Of a DNA stretch of 64,000 bases, positions 1 to 12,283 are shown piece after piece. This DNA is from Hymenoscyphus infarciens (lineage: Eukaryota; Ascomycota; Leotiomycetes; Helotiales; Helotiaceae). The notes under the pieces were generated by a model, which saw only the letters and a program-made list of their open reading frames with translations, was not told where the DNA came from and ran no database searches. Position 1 is the first letter of the stretch. The number at the start of each line of letters is the position of its first letter. The stretch is taken from positions 53,013 to 117,012 of the forward strand of contig LLCB01000185.1 of the NCBI GenBank assembly GCA_001414345.1. Reading direction: 5' to 3'. Both the position numbers and the translations under genes were made by a program.

Positions 1-2363
1 AAGGCTCGTAGTTTCTTCGTTTACTAAGCTATAAGTTTAGCGATTTTATTTAGCTAGTTATTAATTATTTATAGCTATCTATAATACTTATTATAAGTAT
101 TATATTCTTTAATACTAATAGTAGTAATTATTAGCTTTATATTAATAGTAGCTTTTAGATAGCTCTTCTTAATTATATTATTCTATTTCTAACTAGTAGC
201 TTTTAAGATTAATTAGTTAAACTTACTTAAGAATTTACTAAAAATCTACTTACTTTATCTTTCTTAGTTAAGTTAGCTAAGTACCTTTTATTATAGGTAA
301 GGGTCTTAGAAGGCTATACTAAGCTACTTTATAAAGTCTATAACTATAAGTTTATTTTACTAATAAGTATACTTAATTTAAAGAAAGATTCTTATAACTA
401 TATTACTTAAGAGTCTTTTAAAAGTATACTAGACTTTCTCTTTTTCTTATCTAATAGTAGGATTATCTATTTCTAGCTTTATCTTTAAAGATCCTTTAAA
501 TTAGAGAAAGAAGCTAGACGTTCTTCTATTATATCTCTCTAAGTATATAAGACTATATTTTAGCTTTTAATTATTATTTATAGCTATTATTAGTATAGAT
601 ACTAAGAGTAGTATTAAGGTAGGCGTAGATTAGTTTCCTTTAGATTCTTCTTTTAAGTCTTATAAGAGCTTTATCTTATTATAATAAGAGGTTTACTAGA
701 GATTAGTTTTAACTCTTAGAGAGGGCTTATATCTCTTACTATTATTAGATAAACATCTTTATTAGCTATACTAGAGGCTTTTATTCTTCTATTCTACTTA
801 TATCTTCTATTTTATATTTTATAGTTATCTACTATATATTTTAGACTATTATATAAAACTATATATTTTTATATAAGACTATATATCTTAACTATAAAGG
901 ATTTTCATACTTATACTATATATATAAGAAGTTTATAAAATCTATTATATATAGTTTATTTAATATACTTATAAGTAAATATAAGAAGAGAAGTTAATTC
1001 TAATATTATAAGCTAAATATAAAGAGGTTAATAGATAAGATATTCTTATTATAAGAAGAATTAACTAAGAAAGGAAGTCTATCTATATATAAGAGAGAGG
1101 TTCTTATAAGAGCTATATATATACTATATATTATTACTAGTTATAGAATAATAACCTCTTTACTTTATAGAGAAGTCTAAACGTAATTACTAGTTATTAG
1201 AACCCCTTTCCTAGAGGTTTATATAAGGTTATATATAGGCTACTTTTCTATAAAACTACTTTATAGGCTACTTTCGTATTATACGAAGGTTAGTAGACTA
1301 AGTACTCTATAGGTATAAACTATTACACTTACTTTAAGAATCTATTAAATATACTTAATTAGATTAAGATCTAAGAAGTAAGAGAGCTAATTCTTAACTA
1401 TATTAATTCTATACTTTATAAACTACTCTTTAACCTTACTAGTAGTATAAATAGAGGTATTATCTTATATAAAGAGATACTTCTCGCTCTTCTTCTCTAA
1501 CTTCTTAAACTATAGTTTTACTTTTATCTTAAGAACCTCTAAGTAGCTTTCTACTAAGTATCTATACTTTATAGACTTAAAATCTTAATCTATAATATAG
1601 AGATTAGATTATACGTTATTCTAGAAGTAACTCTAGACTATAACCTTTATATTCTTCTTATAGTTATAGGCCTAGACTATTTCCTAGTTCTAGACTTAGT
1701 TTATAGTATAGAACACCTATTCTACTCTTTTACCCCGTCTCTGCTTTACTAAACACTTATCGCTCTAATATATTAAGCTCTATTCCTTCTTAGTTATATG
1801 CCTCTACTTTAGATACTATACTAGATATTTAGTAGTATTAACCGCGGTAAGTAGTAGACGGCGTCTAGCCCGCTAGTTTATAATACCGTTGTTACTAAGA
1901 ATCGTCTTAAGAGTAATCGTCTTAAAAGTAAGCTAGTATACTATAATAACCTATACGTAGATGTTCTTAGGATTAAGTCGAACGTGTTATAGTATATATT
2001 ATACGTCTACTTCGGAGTATTCTTTTAGCCTACTTATTCGTAGTAGAGAGTCGCCGTCGATATAGAAGTCGTCGAGGGAGAGAGTGCTTCGTACTACCTC
2101 GTAGAAGATATCGAGGACCGTAGCTATCTCTTTTTCTTTAGCTCTCTTATAAGCTATACTAGTAATATAGCCTCTTTAGTAGAGTAATAGTTTATAATTA
2201 AAGTCTCTTATCTTTAAGATATTAGCTAGAGGCTTATAGATTAGAGGCATATTAAGAAGGTTAAGGAACGCGTCGCGTTATTTAAGTAGGTTTTACGCCG
2301 CTCGCTTAAAATGGCTCAGACTTTCCGACTGGTACTGTACTAACGTTAGACGAGTTATATAGC
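1..2363. repeat. RIP-degraded AT-rich block, origin not identified
   Basis: This stretch is extremely AT-rich, has stop codons in all frames and contains almost no CA or TG dinucleotides, whereas CG survives. That pattern is expected of repeat-induced point mutation acting on old transposon copies. GC content rises toward the right edge (from about position 1800), suggesting a differently aged or less mutated terminal segment. I looked for gag, reverse transcriptase, integrase and DDE transposase motifs on both strands and found nothing convincing; a gypsy-type gag on the minus strand is only a faint possibility. No intact gene is supported. Confidence 0.8.
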
Positions 2364-2408
2364 CCTTAGGAGGGCTAGTCATAACGTTATGACCTAGCCC
2401 TCCTAAGG
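2364..2408. repeat. 45-bp near-perfect palindrome at the RIP/gene-island boundary
   Basis: The left arm CCTTAGGAGGGCTAG pairs with CTAGCCCTCCTAAGG on the right. Between them lies TCATAACGTTATGA, which is itself a perfect palindrome, and only one extra C interrupts the symmetry. The palindrome falls where base composition switches from RIP-degraded DNA to normal genic DNA. It may be the terminus of the element that fills the left edge, or a cruciform-forming junction. No second copy is seen elsewhere in the window. Confidence 0.75.
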
Positions 2409-3802
2409 CTCGGGCTCGGTTAAATCGGCATGCCTGTGGTGGGCTAACCTGTGCAGAGTAGGTGGACTGACTTTTCCTATCGGATTACAAACAATTCTTC
2501 GGTTGCAGTCCTGAATTTTAATTTTTAGCCAAAAAAAAACACTACGAGTTATCAATGAAAAGTCGAAGTAAGTAAAGAAAATCAACTGTCCCTCGAGACG
2601 TTAGAGATAGCCCAATTCTCTTCAGTCCACATTGTTGTGCGTTTCCGTGTAGCCCTGTGGGAATTTTTGGGAAATGATATGTCATGTGGCGCCTGGAGTT
2701 CTATTTTTTATTTTATCTTACTGTTTACAAGCTTATGAGATTTCGCGGTTTGGGCACTACCCAATACTACCGGTTGTGTTCTGCTTTAGAGTTGAACACT
2801 TCACTTGAAGGAGTTTATAGTAAGAGGTTTACGACAAAGTGGAGTCTAAACTTTACCAGGCTGAATTCATATCATACTGCTTCACTTCAAGTACACCAAA
2901 TAGTCACACATATGGAAATATGATTTATTGTATGTTGCGCATTCATTACATTATGCTGAAGTACTGTGCGCCATGCTACGCGTGGGTATTGCATGAAAGT
3001 CGACCTCCCAGATCGAGATGACAAGAACCAGAAAAGAACAAAAGAAAAACGAAACTCTATCAAATGGTGTGCATCCTAGTTCCCATCCCAAATATACCGA
3101 GAAAGGTCAAATATCAAGACCAAATAAACACCATTTCCATATCTCCCATGTGAGGTACCAATAACCAGACACATTTCGAAGCCTAGCCGTATCAAAAGAC
3201 CAGATAACACCATGTATGTATGGCAAAACCCGAACACATACCCAACCCCAATTTTGCGCTAACCCAGAATTTATCACAAACTCCCCAATAAAGACAATTT
3301 CCGTGGCACAAAAACCAAATACATGCCCAATCCCACCCATAAACCCCCAAGACCATAAATAAATACAGAAAGAAACAAGAAAAGAAAAGAAATCAAATGA
3401 ACATAATTCCTCTATTTGCGACGTATCACACAAATGGTCCTTCCAAGAAGGAACCAGATAGCAATCGCGAGATTCGAGAGAGGGAGGAATCAGTCCAAGT
3501 ATAACAAAAATCCGGTACGAACAAATTCCTTGTTGACGACGTATCACAAAACATGAGCCTTCAAGAAAGACTCAAGCCGTGACCGCGGGATTCGAGAAGG
3601 GGGAATTGTCCAAACGGAAAAACCAGTTTATCTTTGATCGTACCACAAGCAAGAGCGAACCAGGAGGGTAGGCTTCATGTCATAGTCGCGGGATTCGAGA
3701 GTCGATCAAACTGATTTTGAGGTTGGGAAAAGATGACTGGAGGTAGAGAGGAGAATGAATTTGCCGAGGAGGATTTGGATGCCAGGTTATTGACCCCCCC
3801 GT
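2409..3802. other. Intergenic region, no supported gene
   Basis: The composition is normal for the gene island. Open frames of 60-146 codons occur on both strands, but they lack convincing coding character. The longest, on the minus strand at about 3107-3547, begins with GTG and overlaps an imperfect repeat. The segment next to 3802 should hold the 3' untranslated region of the SAP-domain gene. Apart from the imperfect triplicated repeat listed separately I see nothing to annotate. Confidence 0.6.
3420..3705 (+). repeat. Three imperfect tandem repeats of about 105-118 bp
   Basis: Three units begin with GACGTATCACA-like sequence at about 3420, 3537 and 3637 and end with CGCG(A/G)GATTCGAGA at about 3466, 3583 and 3687. 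The sequence between these anchors also carries related CCTTC(C)AAGAA words in the first two units. The spacing of roughly 116 and 105 bp indicates old tandem duplication. The repeat lies downstream of the SAP-domain gene and has no known role. Confidence 0.6.
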
Positions 3803-6800
3803 TCAGTGCAATGGTCTGCCATTATTGTCGTATACAATTGTTCCTCGATCTTTCCAACGCTTGGTAGTGGTTGGCCCTGAGTGTGTTGGTGGTCGAGGCT
3901 GTCCTGGTGCACGATTTGGGCTGAAGGTTTGCTGAGGTTGGGGGCGGGCAGATGTTGGAGGTCTTGCTGATGTATAACCTGCATGTGATGTGTAATGTGG
4001 GTGATTTCCCGGTGCCATAGAAGAAGACCCTGACGCGTAAGCATTAGAGGCATGACCTCTCGGTCTGGATTGTGCGGGCTGGGAGGCGGCAAATTCATTG
4101 ATGTCGTTGGAATTTATCCCCATGGTTGGACCTGGCGTGTGAATTGCCGAGGTCATAGAGAGCGCCTTTTGCATATCGAAATTGGAGGCAGGAGCACTTG
4201 GTCTTGCTGGCCGGGCTTCATGCATCATAGCCACAGCGGCAGTCTGGTCGACGGTGGCCTTTTTTCTTGAAGCCTTTGGCTTTTCGACTCTGCCAGAAGA
4301 AACCTTCTTCGCGTTTGATTGAACGGGGGCTTTCTGACTCTTGGTGTTGGTCACATTGGCCAATGCTGCTCTAGCGACAGTAGATTGCATATTTTGCTCT
4401 ATTCCATGTTAGTTTTGATGTTCAGTTGAAAAGGCAACTCCTAAAGGTGCTTACCCGATTCTGCCGGTGTCAGATTTGCCACCATTTCTTGTGTTCTCTC
4501 GCGATCATATGCTTCTAATTGCGCAACAAGCTCTGGCTTATTTTTTCTGTCAGCGCCCTTTAAACCACGGGCTTTCCACTCGGCCTTAAGCTCTGGAGCC
4601 TTCCAGGTATTATAATCAGCTGGTGCTTCAGGATCCAATTGCTGTGCTGGCTGGTGCTGCTTTTCAGAAGTAGAGGGGCTCTCTGTTTCATGTTAGTCGT
4701 AGTGCTTAATAAAGGAGGGGATTCACAGCAGTTCACTTACCAGATTCCGGTGATCGGAGTTGGTTTGCTGTCGAGCCTGCGGCTATTTCTTGAGGATTCT
4801 CAAGGTCATCCTGTTCCAATCGGGTGACAAGGTCTGGTTTGTTGCCTTTAACCTTGAGGTTTCGGGCTCGGAGTATCTCCTTGAGCTGTTCCATGTTCAG
4901 GGAGTTATATGATTTATCTTCAACCAGATCTCTTGGCTGGCGCTTATTTCCTGCAGTGGAAAGTCCCCCTGTTTCATGTTAGTTGATTGAGGGGAATTCA
5001 TAAGAGTTGACTTACCAGATTCCGGTGATAGGGGTTGGTTTGGTATCGAGCCTGCTGCTGTTCCTCGCGCATTGAGACGATCGTTCTCTTCTAATCGGGT
5101 TACTAACATATCCCAATTACCTCCAACATTGAGGCCTCGGGATTCGCATTCCGCTTTGAGCTCTTTCTTATTACGCATCTGTCGATATGGTGCTTTCTCA
5201 ATCGGCTCTGCTGGTTGGCTCATGTTTCCTGCGGAGGGGAGGCCCTCTGTCTCATGTTAGTCGTTGTGATTAATCGAGCAGGGAATTTCTAGGAGCTGAC
5301 TTACCAGATTTTGGTGGTGGTAATTGGGCTGTATTATCGTCATGATCAGAGTCATCCGCAAAAATGTCGTAGACCTCGACATCAGGGCCATACTCGTGAT
5401 TTTGAATTCTGTCAGTGACCGCGGATCCATAATCATTGTTTGCTAGAAAGCATGTTAACATGATATGACGCTGAAAATAATAAGAAATACTTACCTCCAT
5501 AAAATGGAGTATTTTCTGGTTCCTTTCCTTCCTCTTCCTCTTCGGGGGCTTCTCCAAATGCTCTGTCTTTTTCTAATTGTCTTTGTCTGTCTAACTCCTC
5601 ATCTTCCGCGAAAGCCTTTTCCAAATCTGCTTCGACACCGTTACCATTTTCTTCGGCATTGTGGTTTTGTGTCGCAGGCGCACCCTCCTGATCTAGCAAG
5701 GCATCTTTCGAGCTGTTCTGGACGTTGGCGTCACTTGCTCCTAGAAACATTGCATTAGCATGAAAAGGTCGGCACAGACTCTCAAGGTTCCCACCTGTGA
5801 CTTGTTGGATTGGTGTTTGTGTGCCAGCCGTCCCCTTCTCCTCCTCTTCACCAATTGCAATTGGAGTATGTTTAGTGCCTGAGTTGTGAACTGGGTTTTC
5901 CCCAGTCATCCATGAGTACTTTTTTATGTACTTGGTCCCGAGAATTTGATTGACAGCGGTCTTGGCTACGGGTTTCACTTCAGCAGGGGTTTTCTCTGCC
6001 TTTCTAGAGGAACGTGGGGCGTTTTGTGACTTGGGGCCAACATCGGGAGTATGGCTGAGATTCGCAGCAACGCTAGCAGCATTGAGATTCGGTGATTTCT
6101 CCTGGCTTTTGACCGTCCTCGACGTGTTCTTTGGGACCTCAACAGTGGGAAATTTATCCTTCTTTGGGATACTCGAATGCATTGGCTTCTTTGGCTTCTC
6201 ATTTTGCTTAACCGATTCTCTGGGATTTCCGTATTGTGAAGCGTATAGTGGAGGTGGATTAACGGGGGTTGCGTCTAGGGGAGACAGATTGGCGGATCGT
6301 GAAAATGGTTTCGCATTTCCACGAGTAGCCTCCTCAATCTTGGACAAATGCGAAGTCTTTGGCTTCTCCTTTGGCTTTCCCGACTTTGTTGGATTTCCGT
6401 GTGGTGGAGCTGAATTCGCACTTCCAGATGGCTTAGGAGTAGCGTCCTCATTAAAGAGGGCTTTGATGGCTGGATCTTTGGTCTCGAGGTAGAATTCAGG
6501 CGGATGTGTCCATAGATCCGAAGTATCGTCGTTTGGATCTTCCTCCTCCTCCTCCTCCTCATCGGAATCGGAATCGGAATCGTCACCGAACAATTCCCCA
6601 TTTAGCTTCTTGAGCATCTTCGCCTGCTTCTTCTCTATCTTCTCCTGCTCCTTCCGCTTCTTCTCCTCCTCCTCCTTCTTCTCCTTTTCCTCTTTCTCCC
6701 TCTTTGCCTTGATTTCCGCCGCTGAAAGCGCCTTCGGAAGCTTCTTCGGGAGAGAATACGTCTTAGTCTCCCATGTAAGTTTGGCATCCATCAACGCGTC

Positions 6801-7667
6801 AAGATGGTTTTGTTTGGCCATTTGTTCTTCTGTAAACTTCGGTTAATCAAGGGGCACCAACAAAAGAAGAATGTTACTTACCAGAAGGTCGGGGTCTGCT
6901 CGATGACTGCTTCTTCCGATCTTCGGCCGTGGGAAATGCTCCAATCAGCTTGGGCTTAGCGACTTCTGCCAAGGGTATAGTCTGTTGAACGTGATTTCCG
7001 GTCGATGAAGGTCCGCTCGACGGGGCTTTCTTCGCATTTGCGGTTGAGGGAAACGCGCGCTTCTGCTTGGGATTAGGGACCGCTTCTTTGCGGGTAGTGG
7101 CTTCAAAAGCTTCGGACATCATAACCTCTGAATCAGTAGCATCGTGAGTGGCTGTTAGGTGTCAGAAATGCAACAGGAAATAAGAGGTGTGATGAGCGAT
7201 GAGTGAATTGAACATACCTTTCTGCTTCTTGACCGGGCGGTTATCGTCATCGTCGGAATCCTCAGAATCCTCAGAATCATCAAGCTCGGATGCTGTGAGG
7301 CGGATTAGTATATAAAGCGGAGGGGGGAGGGGTGGGAGATGAAGAGTATACCATCGCGCTTCTTGCTATTGGTAGCCTTCTCGATGACCTCGATTTGGGC
7401 TCGGGTGTCTGCTGCCTTTTGATTTGCCTCATCGAGTGCCACTTGCAGTCTCGTATCGATGTTGCGTTGAAGTCGCTGCTTGAGGATAGGGTTTTGCTGC
7501 TTCTCAATCTGATCCTTCGCATTGTCGATTTTCTTTCTCAAGTCATCGACGTCGACCATGACTTCCTCGAGGTGTTTTCGAAGGTCAGCCATGCTGGCTT
7601 CTGGTCGGTCAGCTTCTTGAAGTTTAGCCATGCTGGCCTCTCCAAGGCTGGCTTGGATTGCAGACAT
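3803..7667 (-). CDS. SAP-domain nuclear protein with triplicated SAP exons (10 exons, 1112 aa)
   Basis: Spliced model on the minus strand: exons 7667-7352, 7292-7218, 7127-6882, 6829-5795, 5740-5495, 5442-5305, 5246-5016, 4968-4741, 4682-4455 and 4398-3803; the lengths sum to an open frame of 1113 codons. Exon 1 encodes a coiled coil. Exon 4 is charged, with a Lys/Glu-rich stretch and a run of acidic residues. Exons 7, 8 and 9 each encode one SAP-like helix-extension-helix (about residues 705-740, 781-817 and 861-898), with cores such as ELKAECESRGL, QLKEILRARNL and ELKAEWKARGL. SAP domains usually bind AT-rich or scaffold-attachment DNA, so a chromatin or RNA-processing role is inferred. The C terminus is Pro/Ser-rich and ends with an RWKDRG-containing tail. 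All nine introns are phase 1 and many exons end in Ser-Gly. The start ATG at 7667 is the first one followed by coding-like sequence. The specific function is unknown. Confidence 0.8.
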
Positions 7668-8605
7668 CAAGACGTTATATGCTATGCTATAAGCAGAGGT
7701 AAGAATCAAGTCTAGTCTAGACGGGGGTATCGTAGTGATTGTATTTCGTATCACAGAAGTGGTGGTGGTGATATTGTTCGTAGAGAACGAGTGTTGATGT
7801 AAGTTGGATGAAATTGGATGGTGGACGGATGAGGGTCGACGGGTATAAAAGGGCAGCATTCATGAGGCTGGGGCCTGACGCGAAATGGCCGTTCATATTC
7901 ATGGTGAATATCATGGGGACTGCTATGAGCACGTCGGGGGCGGTCCTCCAACACCTGGTGAATTGAGAAGTGCACGTGGGAAGACCGGACGGCCCGTTCC
8001 TCGAGCCGACAGTGAATGAAGCCATTGAGAAAAGGGTAAACGGGCACTTGAAGGGAAAAAAGGAGCCATGCAGGTATGTCTAGAGGGGTAACATATTTGT
8101 GTGTTGATGACTGCGAGGAAAGAGAAAATACTGGAAGGAGGCGGGCATATCATTGTACAAAATTCCAACAGACTAGACAAGTGCAGTAGTGGATGAAGAC
8201 AGGCAATAAATCAATAAGTCAGAGCAGCAGAGGAAGACATTGAGCAGCAAAATAAACAGTACCTTGTTCTTCGCAAATCAGATAGATCTGCTACTTACGG
8301 ACCTATGTCTCAAACGAAACCGATGATATTGGAAGATTATGATGTGAGCATTATTATTGTTGGTACTAGTGTTACATTAACTATACATCCGATCAACGAA
8401 GGTCGTTCTGAGACATACCACCTTTGCGAATACAAGTACAGTCCAATCGATTGACCTTGTAGCGAGCACGAAGTCATGTTGCTCATAGCCGACTGGATCC
8501 AAATCATGCCCTACGAAGCCTTTCCGACGATCAATCAACCTGCCACGCCTTCCCAAGTCCATATTTGAGACTCGAGTTTTGTTGGGAGTATAACATCAAA
8601 TGTCC
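7668..8605. other. Intergenic: promoter side of the SAP gene and 3' side of MTO1
   Basis: Both neighbours run on the minus strand, so this segment should contain the SAP gene's promoter and 5' leader plus the MTO1 3' untranslated region. Short overlapping open frames on the minus strand (to about 8180) lack coding character. A plus-strand TATAAAA word at about 7845 points away from any gene I can support. Nothing else is recognisable. Confidence 0.5.
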
Positions 8606-10720
8606 TCAATATACAGCATTCTCAAGCATTGACTTGCGCTCTGGCACCCCCTCACGACGAGCAAAAGCCAACAATCGAATAAGTCCCGAAGGAGTCATCC
8701 CCTCAATCCGTCGTGCCTGCCCAACAGACTCAGGTCTAGTATTATGGAGTATATGCTTCTCATGCATCGAAAGTCCAAAAACAGCATCATAATCCAATTC
8801 AACCGAAAGTTTCAAATTCTCATCCTTCTCAAAGATCCTCATCGCGTTTTTCTGTTGCTTGACGTAGGGAGCATATGTTGATTCGATCCAGACTCTATTC
8901 TGAATATGTGGGGAGAATTTTGTGACTTCAGGAACCACGGCTGCTAGATCTGGGACGGTGACACCGGCGAGACGTATTATGTCGAATGCTGTTCGGCGTG
9001 TTGAGTCGTTGCCTACCTTGAAGCCGTTCTGGAGCCAGAAGGGGGCACTGATGTTATTTGCTGTCAATGCTGCTGTGAGTTCCTCGATTTGCGTCGTCTC
9101 ATCTTGGAAGTGTGACCATCGTTTGTCGCTGATGACCCCGGATTTTCGTCCCATAGGTGTCAGGCGTTGATCTGCGTTGTCCGCTCTAGCACTCATTCGG
9201 TACTCGCTGCGCGATGTGAACATGCGGTATGGTTCTGATACTCCTTTGGTAATGAGATCGTCTATCATTATACCAATGTATCCATCACAGCGCGACAAGA
9301 CTAATGGTGCTTTTGACTGGGACGCCAATCCAGCATTTATTCCGGCGACAATTCCTTGAGCGGCGGCTTCCTCGTACCCCGTAGTTCCATTGATTTGGCC
9401 AGCGAGGAATAGACCGTCGATGGCCTTGGTTTCCAAGCTGGCTTTGAGACTTCGAGGATCAACGTAATCATATTCAACACCGTAGCCTGCTTGCAGCATC
9501 TGAACGTTTTCCAGTCCAGAGACAGTTCTCAATAAGACCTCCTGTGCTTCAGCGGGGATGGTCATTGAAATTCCATTGGGATAGATAACATCGCTATTGA
9601 ACCCTTCCGGTTCAAGCCAAACAATGTGGCGTTGTTTGTCCGCAAATCTTATGACTTTTGATTCCAGCGATGGGCAATATCTAGGACCTTTGACGGTTTC
9701 CCTGATATGGATTGACTTGTCAAGGTTTGCTCTGACAACATCGTGTGATGCTTCATTCGTATATGTCGCATAGCAAAGTAATTGGTCCTCGACAGTAACT
9801 TTGTCATTCAGATAACTGAAGGGCATAGGTGGATTATCGCCATGCTGGGCATCGAGTGTACTGAAATCAATGGTCTTCTTTGCTAATCGTGGTGGAGTGC
9901 CCGTCTTCAACCTTCCTAGCTGGAAACCCGCATCCTTCAACGATTTACTCAAGCCAAAGGTCGCTGCTTCCCCCATTCGTCCAGCTGGGTGGCATTCGAG
10001 GCCGATATGAATCTCTCCTCCCAGAAATGTGCCCGTCGTGATGACAACTTGATTGGTGTGTATTACTTCGCCCGACTCGAGTCGTACTCCTGTTATTCTT
10101 CCATGCGTTGCGCCCTCCTCGCGCTTCACAACAATATCCGCCACACTGCCTGGTACAATAGAAAGGTTCGGATATGTTTCTAATTCTTCTCGCATATGCT
10201 TCTTATACAAGTCTCTATCAATCTGCGCCCTCGGTCCCTTCAAAGAATTAGCTTGTGGATTGCATAGAATAGCTGAAATAAATACCCAAACAGCAGGACC
10301 CTTCTTCATATTCAACACCTTAAACTGAACCCCCGCCTTATCAATAACCCGTCCAGCAACACCATCCAAAGCATCAATCTCCCTCAACATCGTGCCCTTT
10401 CCAATCCCCCCAAAACTCGGATTGCACGAACATACTCCTATATTGTCGATTTTAGGCGTAATCAACGCCGTCCTCGCCCCCGACCTCGCGGCACCTGCGC
10501 AAGCCTCTGAACCAGCATGGCCTCCTCCAATAACTACAACATCGTATGTCCTAGCACCATCGGGTCTGGTAATCGTCGAGTCGGGTTGAGAGGTAGGAGA
10601 CGAGTACAAGGAGGGTTCACTGGGGTTCGCGAAGTGTCGCCGTTGTTGGAGTGAGATAATTCGCGATTGGGCACATCTTGACCATGGCATCCGTCGTCCA
10701 GAAACTAGTGTCCTCCTCAT
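8606..10720 (-). CDS. MTO1: Mitochondrial tRNA uridine 5-carboxymethylaminomethyl modification enzyme (MnmG/GidA/MTO1 family)
   Basis: The protein is the FAD-dependent partner that, with an MnmE/MSS1-type GTPase, modifies wobble uridine of mitochondrial tRNAs. The N terminus is Arg-rich ([10 protein letters not shown]...), as in a mitochondrial presequence. The dinucleotide-binding motif [13 protein letters not shown] follows, then [11 protein letters not shown], the family signature [15 protein letters not shown] and the late [16 protein letters not shown] stretch, all in the expected order. The frame is open through 704 codons, but 10238-10285 is a 48-bp stopless intron (GTATTT...GAAG with a GCTAAT branch): removing it joins GPAVW to GPRAQIDR, the normal family sequence. 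The mature model is 688 residues, close to the yeast protein. Start at 10720 is an ATG. Confidence 0.95.
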   Translation of the reverse strand: MRRTLVSGRRMPWSRCAQSRIISLQQRRHFANPSEPSLYSSPTSQPDSTITRPDGARTYDVVVIGGGHAGSEACAGAARSGARTALITPKIDNIGVCSCNPSFGGIGKGTMLREIDALDGVAGRVIDKAGVQFKVLNMKKGPAVWVFISAILCNPQANSLKGPRAQIDRDLYKKHMREELETYPNLSIVPGSVADIVVKREEGATHGRITGVRLESGEVIHTNQVVITTGTFLGGEIHIGLECHPAGRMGEAATFGLSKSLKDAGFQLGRLKTGTPPRLAKKTIDFSTLDAQHGDNPPMPFSYLNDKVTVEDQLLCYATYTNEASHDVVRANLDKSIHIRETVKGPRYCPSLESKVIRFADKQRHIVWLEPEGFNSDVIYPNGISMTIPAEAQEVLLRTVSGLENVQMLQAGYGVEYDYVDPRSLKASLETKAIDGLFLAGQINGTTGYEEAAAQGIVAGINAGLASQSKAPLVLSRCDGYIGIMIDDLITKGVSEPYRMFTSRSEYRMSARADNADQRLTPMGRKSGVISDKRWSHFQDETTQIEELTAALTANNISAPFWLQNGFKVGNDSTRRTAFDIIRLAGVTVPDLAAVVPEVTKFSPHIQNRVWIESTYAPYVKQQKNAMRIFEKDENLKLSVELDYDAVFGLSMHEKHILHNTRPESVGQARRIEGMTPSGLIRLLAFARREGVPERKSMLENAVY

Positions 10721-12283
10721 ATTGGAATTGGGAGTTTGGAAAAGAAGAATAAGTCCCCAGAATAGCGTTCAGTCAGGTTGTCGCGAGGCTACGATAAGAT
10801 AATTTTCAGCCGACGGGACTTTCTTATCGCCGATGAGCCCAAAAAGGGGGCGAGTGGCGTAAGGGGTGTTAGACGAGGTAAATATCATCAAGATCAGATT
10901 GTATTCTAGACATGGCACTCGAGTCTTGAAAAAAGACATAGAGCACGCTTAGAATTGTGTTTGGCGTAGGAATCTCACCCTATTTCCTCAGAAGGTAGGT
11001 CCAACAAGTAAACAAGTACAGGAAATATGTGGAATTATACTACCTTGTATTAACATAGCCACTCTCACGAATGACAAAAAAATCAGCAGCAAATACACTC
11101 GTTCTGAGATAATTACTTAAAAGGCTTTACCTTCTTCAAATGTTTGACTACATCACCAGAGCGTATATAGAACAAGACTCTGATAGCTAGTTAGCACTAG
11201 GGTCTCGAGGTAACAAAACCAGGTAGAGACTAGAGAGTGGCTGTGGAGATGTGGCAGAAATGTGATCCAGCAGCTTACTCGCAGCTCAGTCCCGGCATAC
11301 TCACAAAGACAAGACGAGGGTGGGAACGTCAATTGAGCTGCTCCGATGATCGGAGGAGAATAAGACTTGGGATATTGATGGTTTAAATTACTTACTATGT
11401 CCTAGCTTTTAACGACTATCGCGAGCCAATCTTTCAATTCGTCGCAACTCTCTTTTTTATGTTATGTAGCTTACGCGTCATTGGATAGCTTACTTGCCAC
11501 TCGCTTTTGGCCCCCAAATTTGATGTAGCTTACTGATTGTTCTACAGCTTACTCGCAACAATCTGCAGCTTATCCACAACCCCATTTTTTGCCCTTATTA
11601 TGGTCCCTGAGTTACCCGAGGTCTGTCATGCCCTTCGGTATGAAGTCTTTTGCCAACTTGATCTTCTAGTCAAGTTTCACAGTAAATTTTTCGCCAGAGA
11701 CAAGTCATACACTTTGGTGGAGGAACCGGAATTTCATTGCCTAATCTAAACCCCAGACACTTCTACATGCCTGCAGCCCGAACAATAAAAATCCTAATAA
11801 CAAAGAGAACCCAATTCCTCCTTTAGAATGAGTAACCACTTTAATAAGTACTAACGCTAATGGGGCAGTCCGAGAGGGAATCTCCCATAAAACGCTCAGA
11901 AGTGAGTTTATTCAACAAACCACAAATGAAAAGAATTAACTGCAGAATGTGCCGTGGGGTAATCAGAAGAAGAAAGAAAAAACCGCCGCAAAAGAAAAGA
12001 GCAAAATCCTCCGAGAATAATCAATTAAAATGCACAACGAATGTAAGAGGTGAGTGAGGTGAGCCGGCCGTCAAAACCACCACCGACTCCGCGAGTCCAA
12101 ACAAAAAAACCCAAATCTTCATACAGAAAACCCTTCCTCTCCCCAGTCATGGAATCAAGTCAAACGGTCGTAGATCAGAAATCCTAAGTCCATCCGCTGC
12201 TAAAACCAAGCAGCCTACTGACCCAATAAACGCCAGAGAATGTTTCCCCCCAATTCCAGAAAAATTGTTCATTTTCCTAACTT
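10721..12283. other. Intergenic region with a repeated AGCTTAC word
   Basis: This 1.56-kb gap lies between the MTO1 start and the 3' end of the decapping-coactivator gene. It should hold the MTO1 promoter and a long 3' untranslated region of its neighbour. Open frames at 11537-11749 and 11860-12057 are short and not coding-like. The only visible structure is the cluster of AGCTTAC words listed separately. Confidence 0.5.
11272..11573 (+). promoter_or_regulatory. Cluster of AGCTTAC words upstream of MTO1
   Basis: AGCTTAC occurs at 11272, 11468, 11487, 11527 and 11546, and a variant AGCTTAT at 11567. Five of the six fall within about 105 bp. The 12-mer AGCTTACTCGCA is repeated exactly at 11272 and 11546. 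The cluster lies 0.55-0.85 kb upstream of the MTO1 start. A transcription-factor array is possible; remnants of a small tandem repeat are an alternative. Confidence 0.35.

Noticed and set aside
1..2363. Possible gypsy-type gag on the minus strand
   Set aside because: Only a loose resemblance over a short stretch, no protease or reverse transcriptase motif nearby.
3107..3547. 146-codon open frame on the minus strand
   Set aside because: It starts with GTG, overlaps the imperfect tandem repeat, has odd Trp/Phe-rich composition and no splice or family support.
7838..7855. Plus-strand TATAAAA box
   Set aside because: No plus-strand gene follows; the neighbouring genes are on the minus strand.
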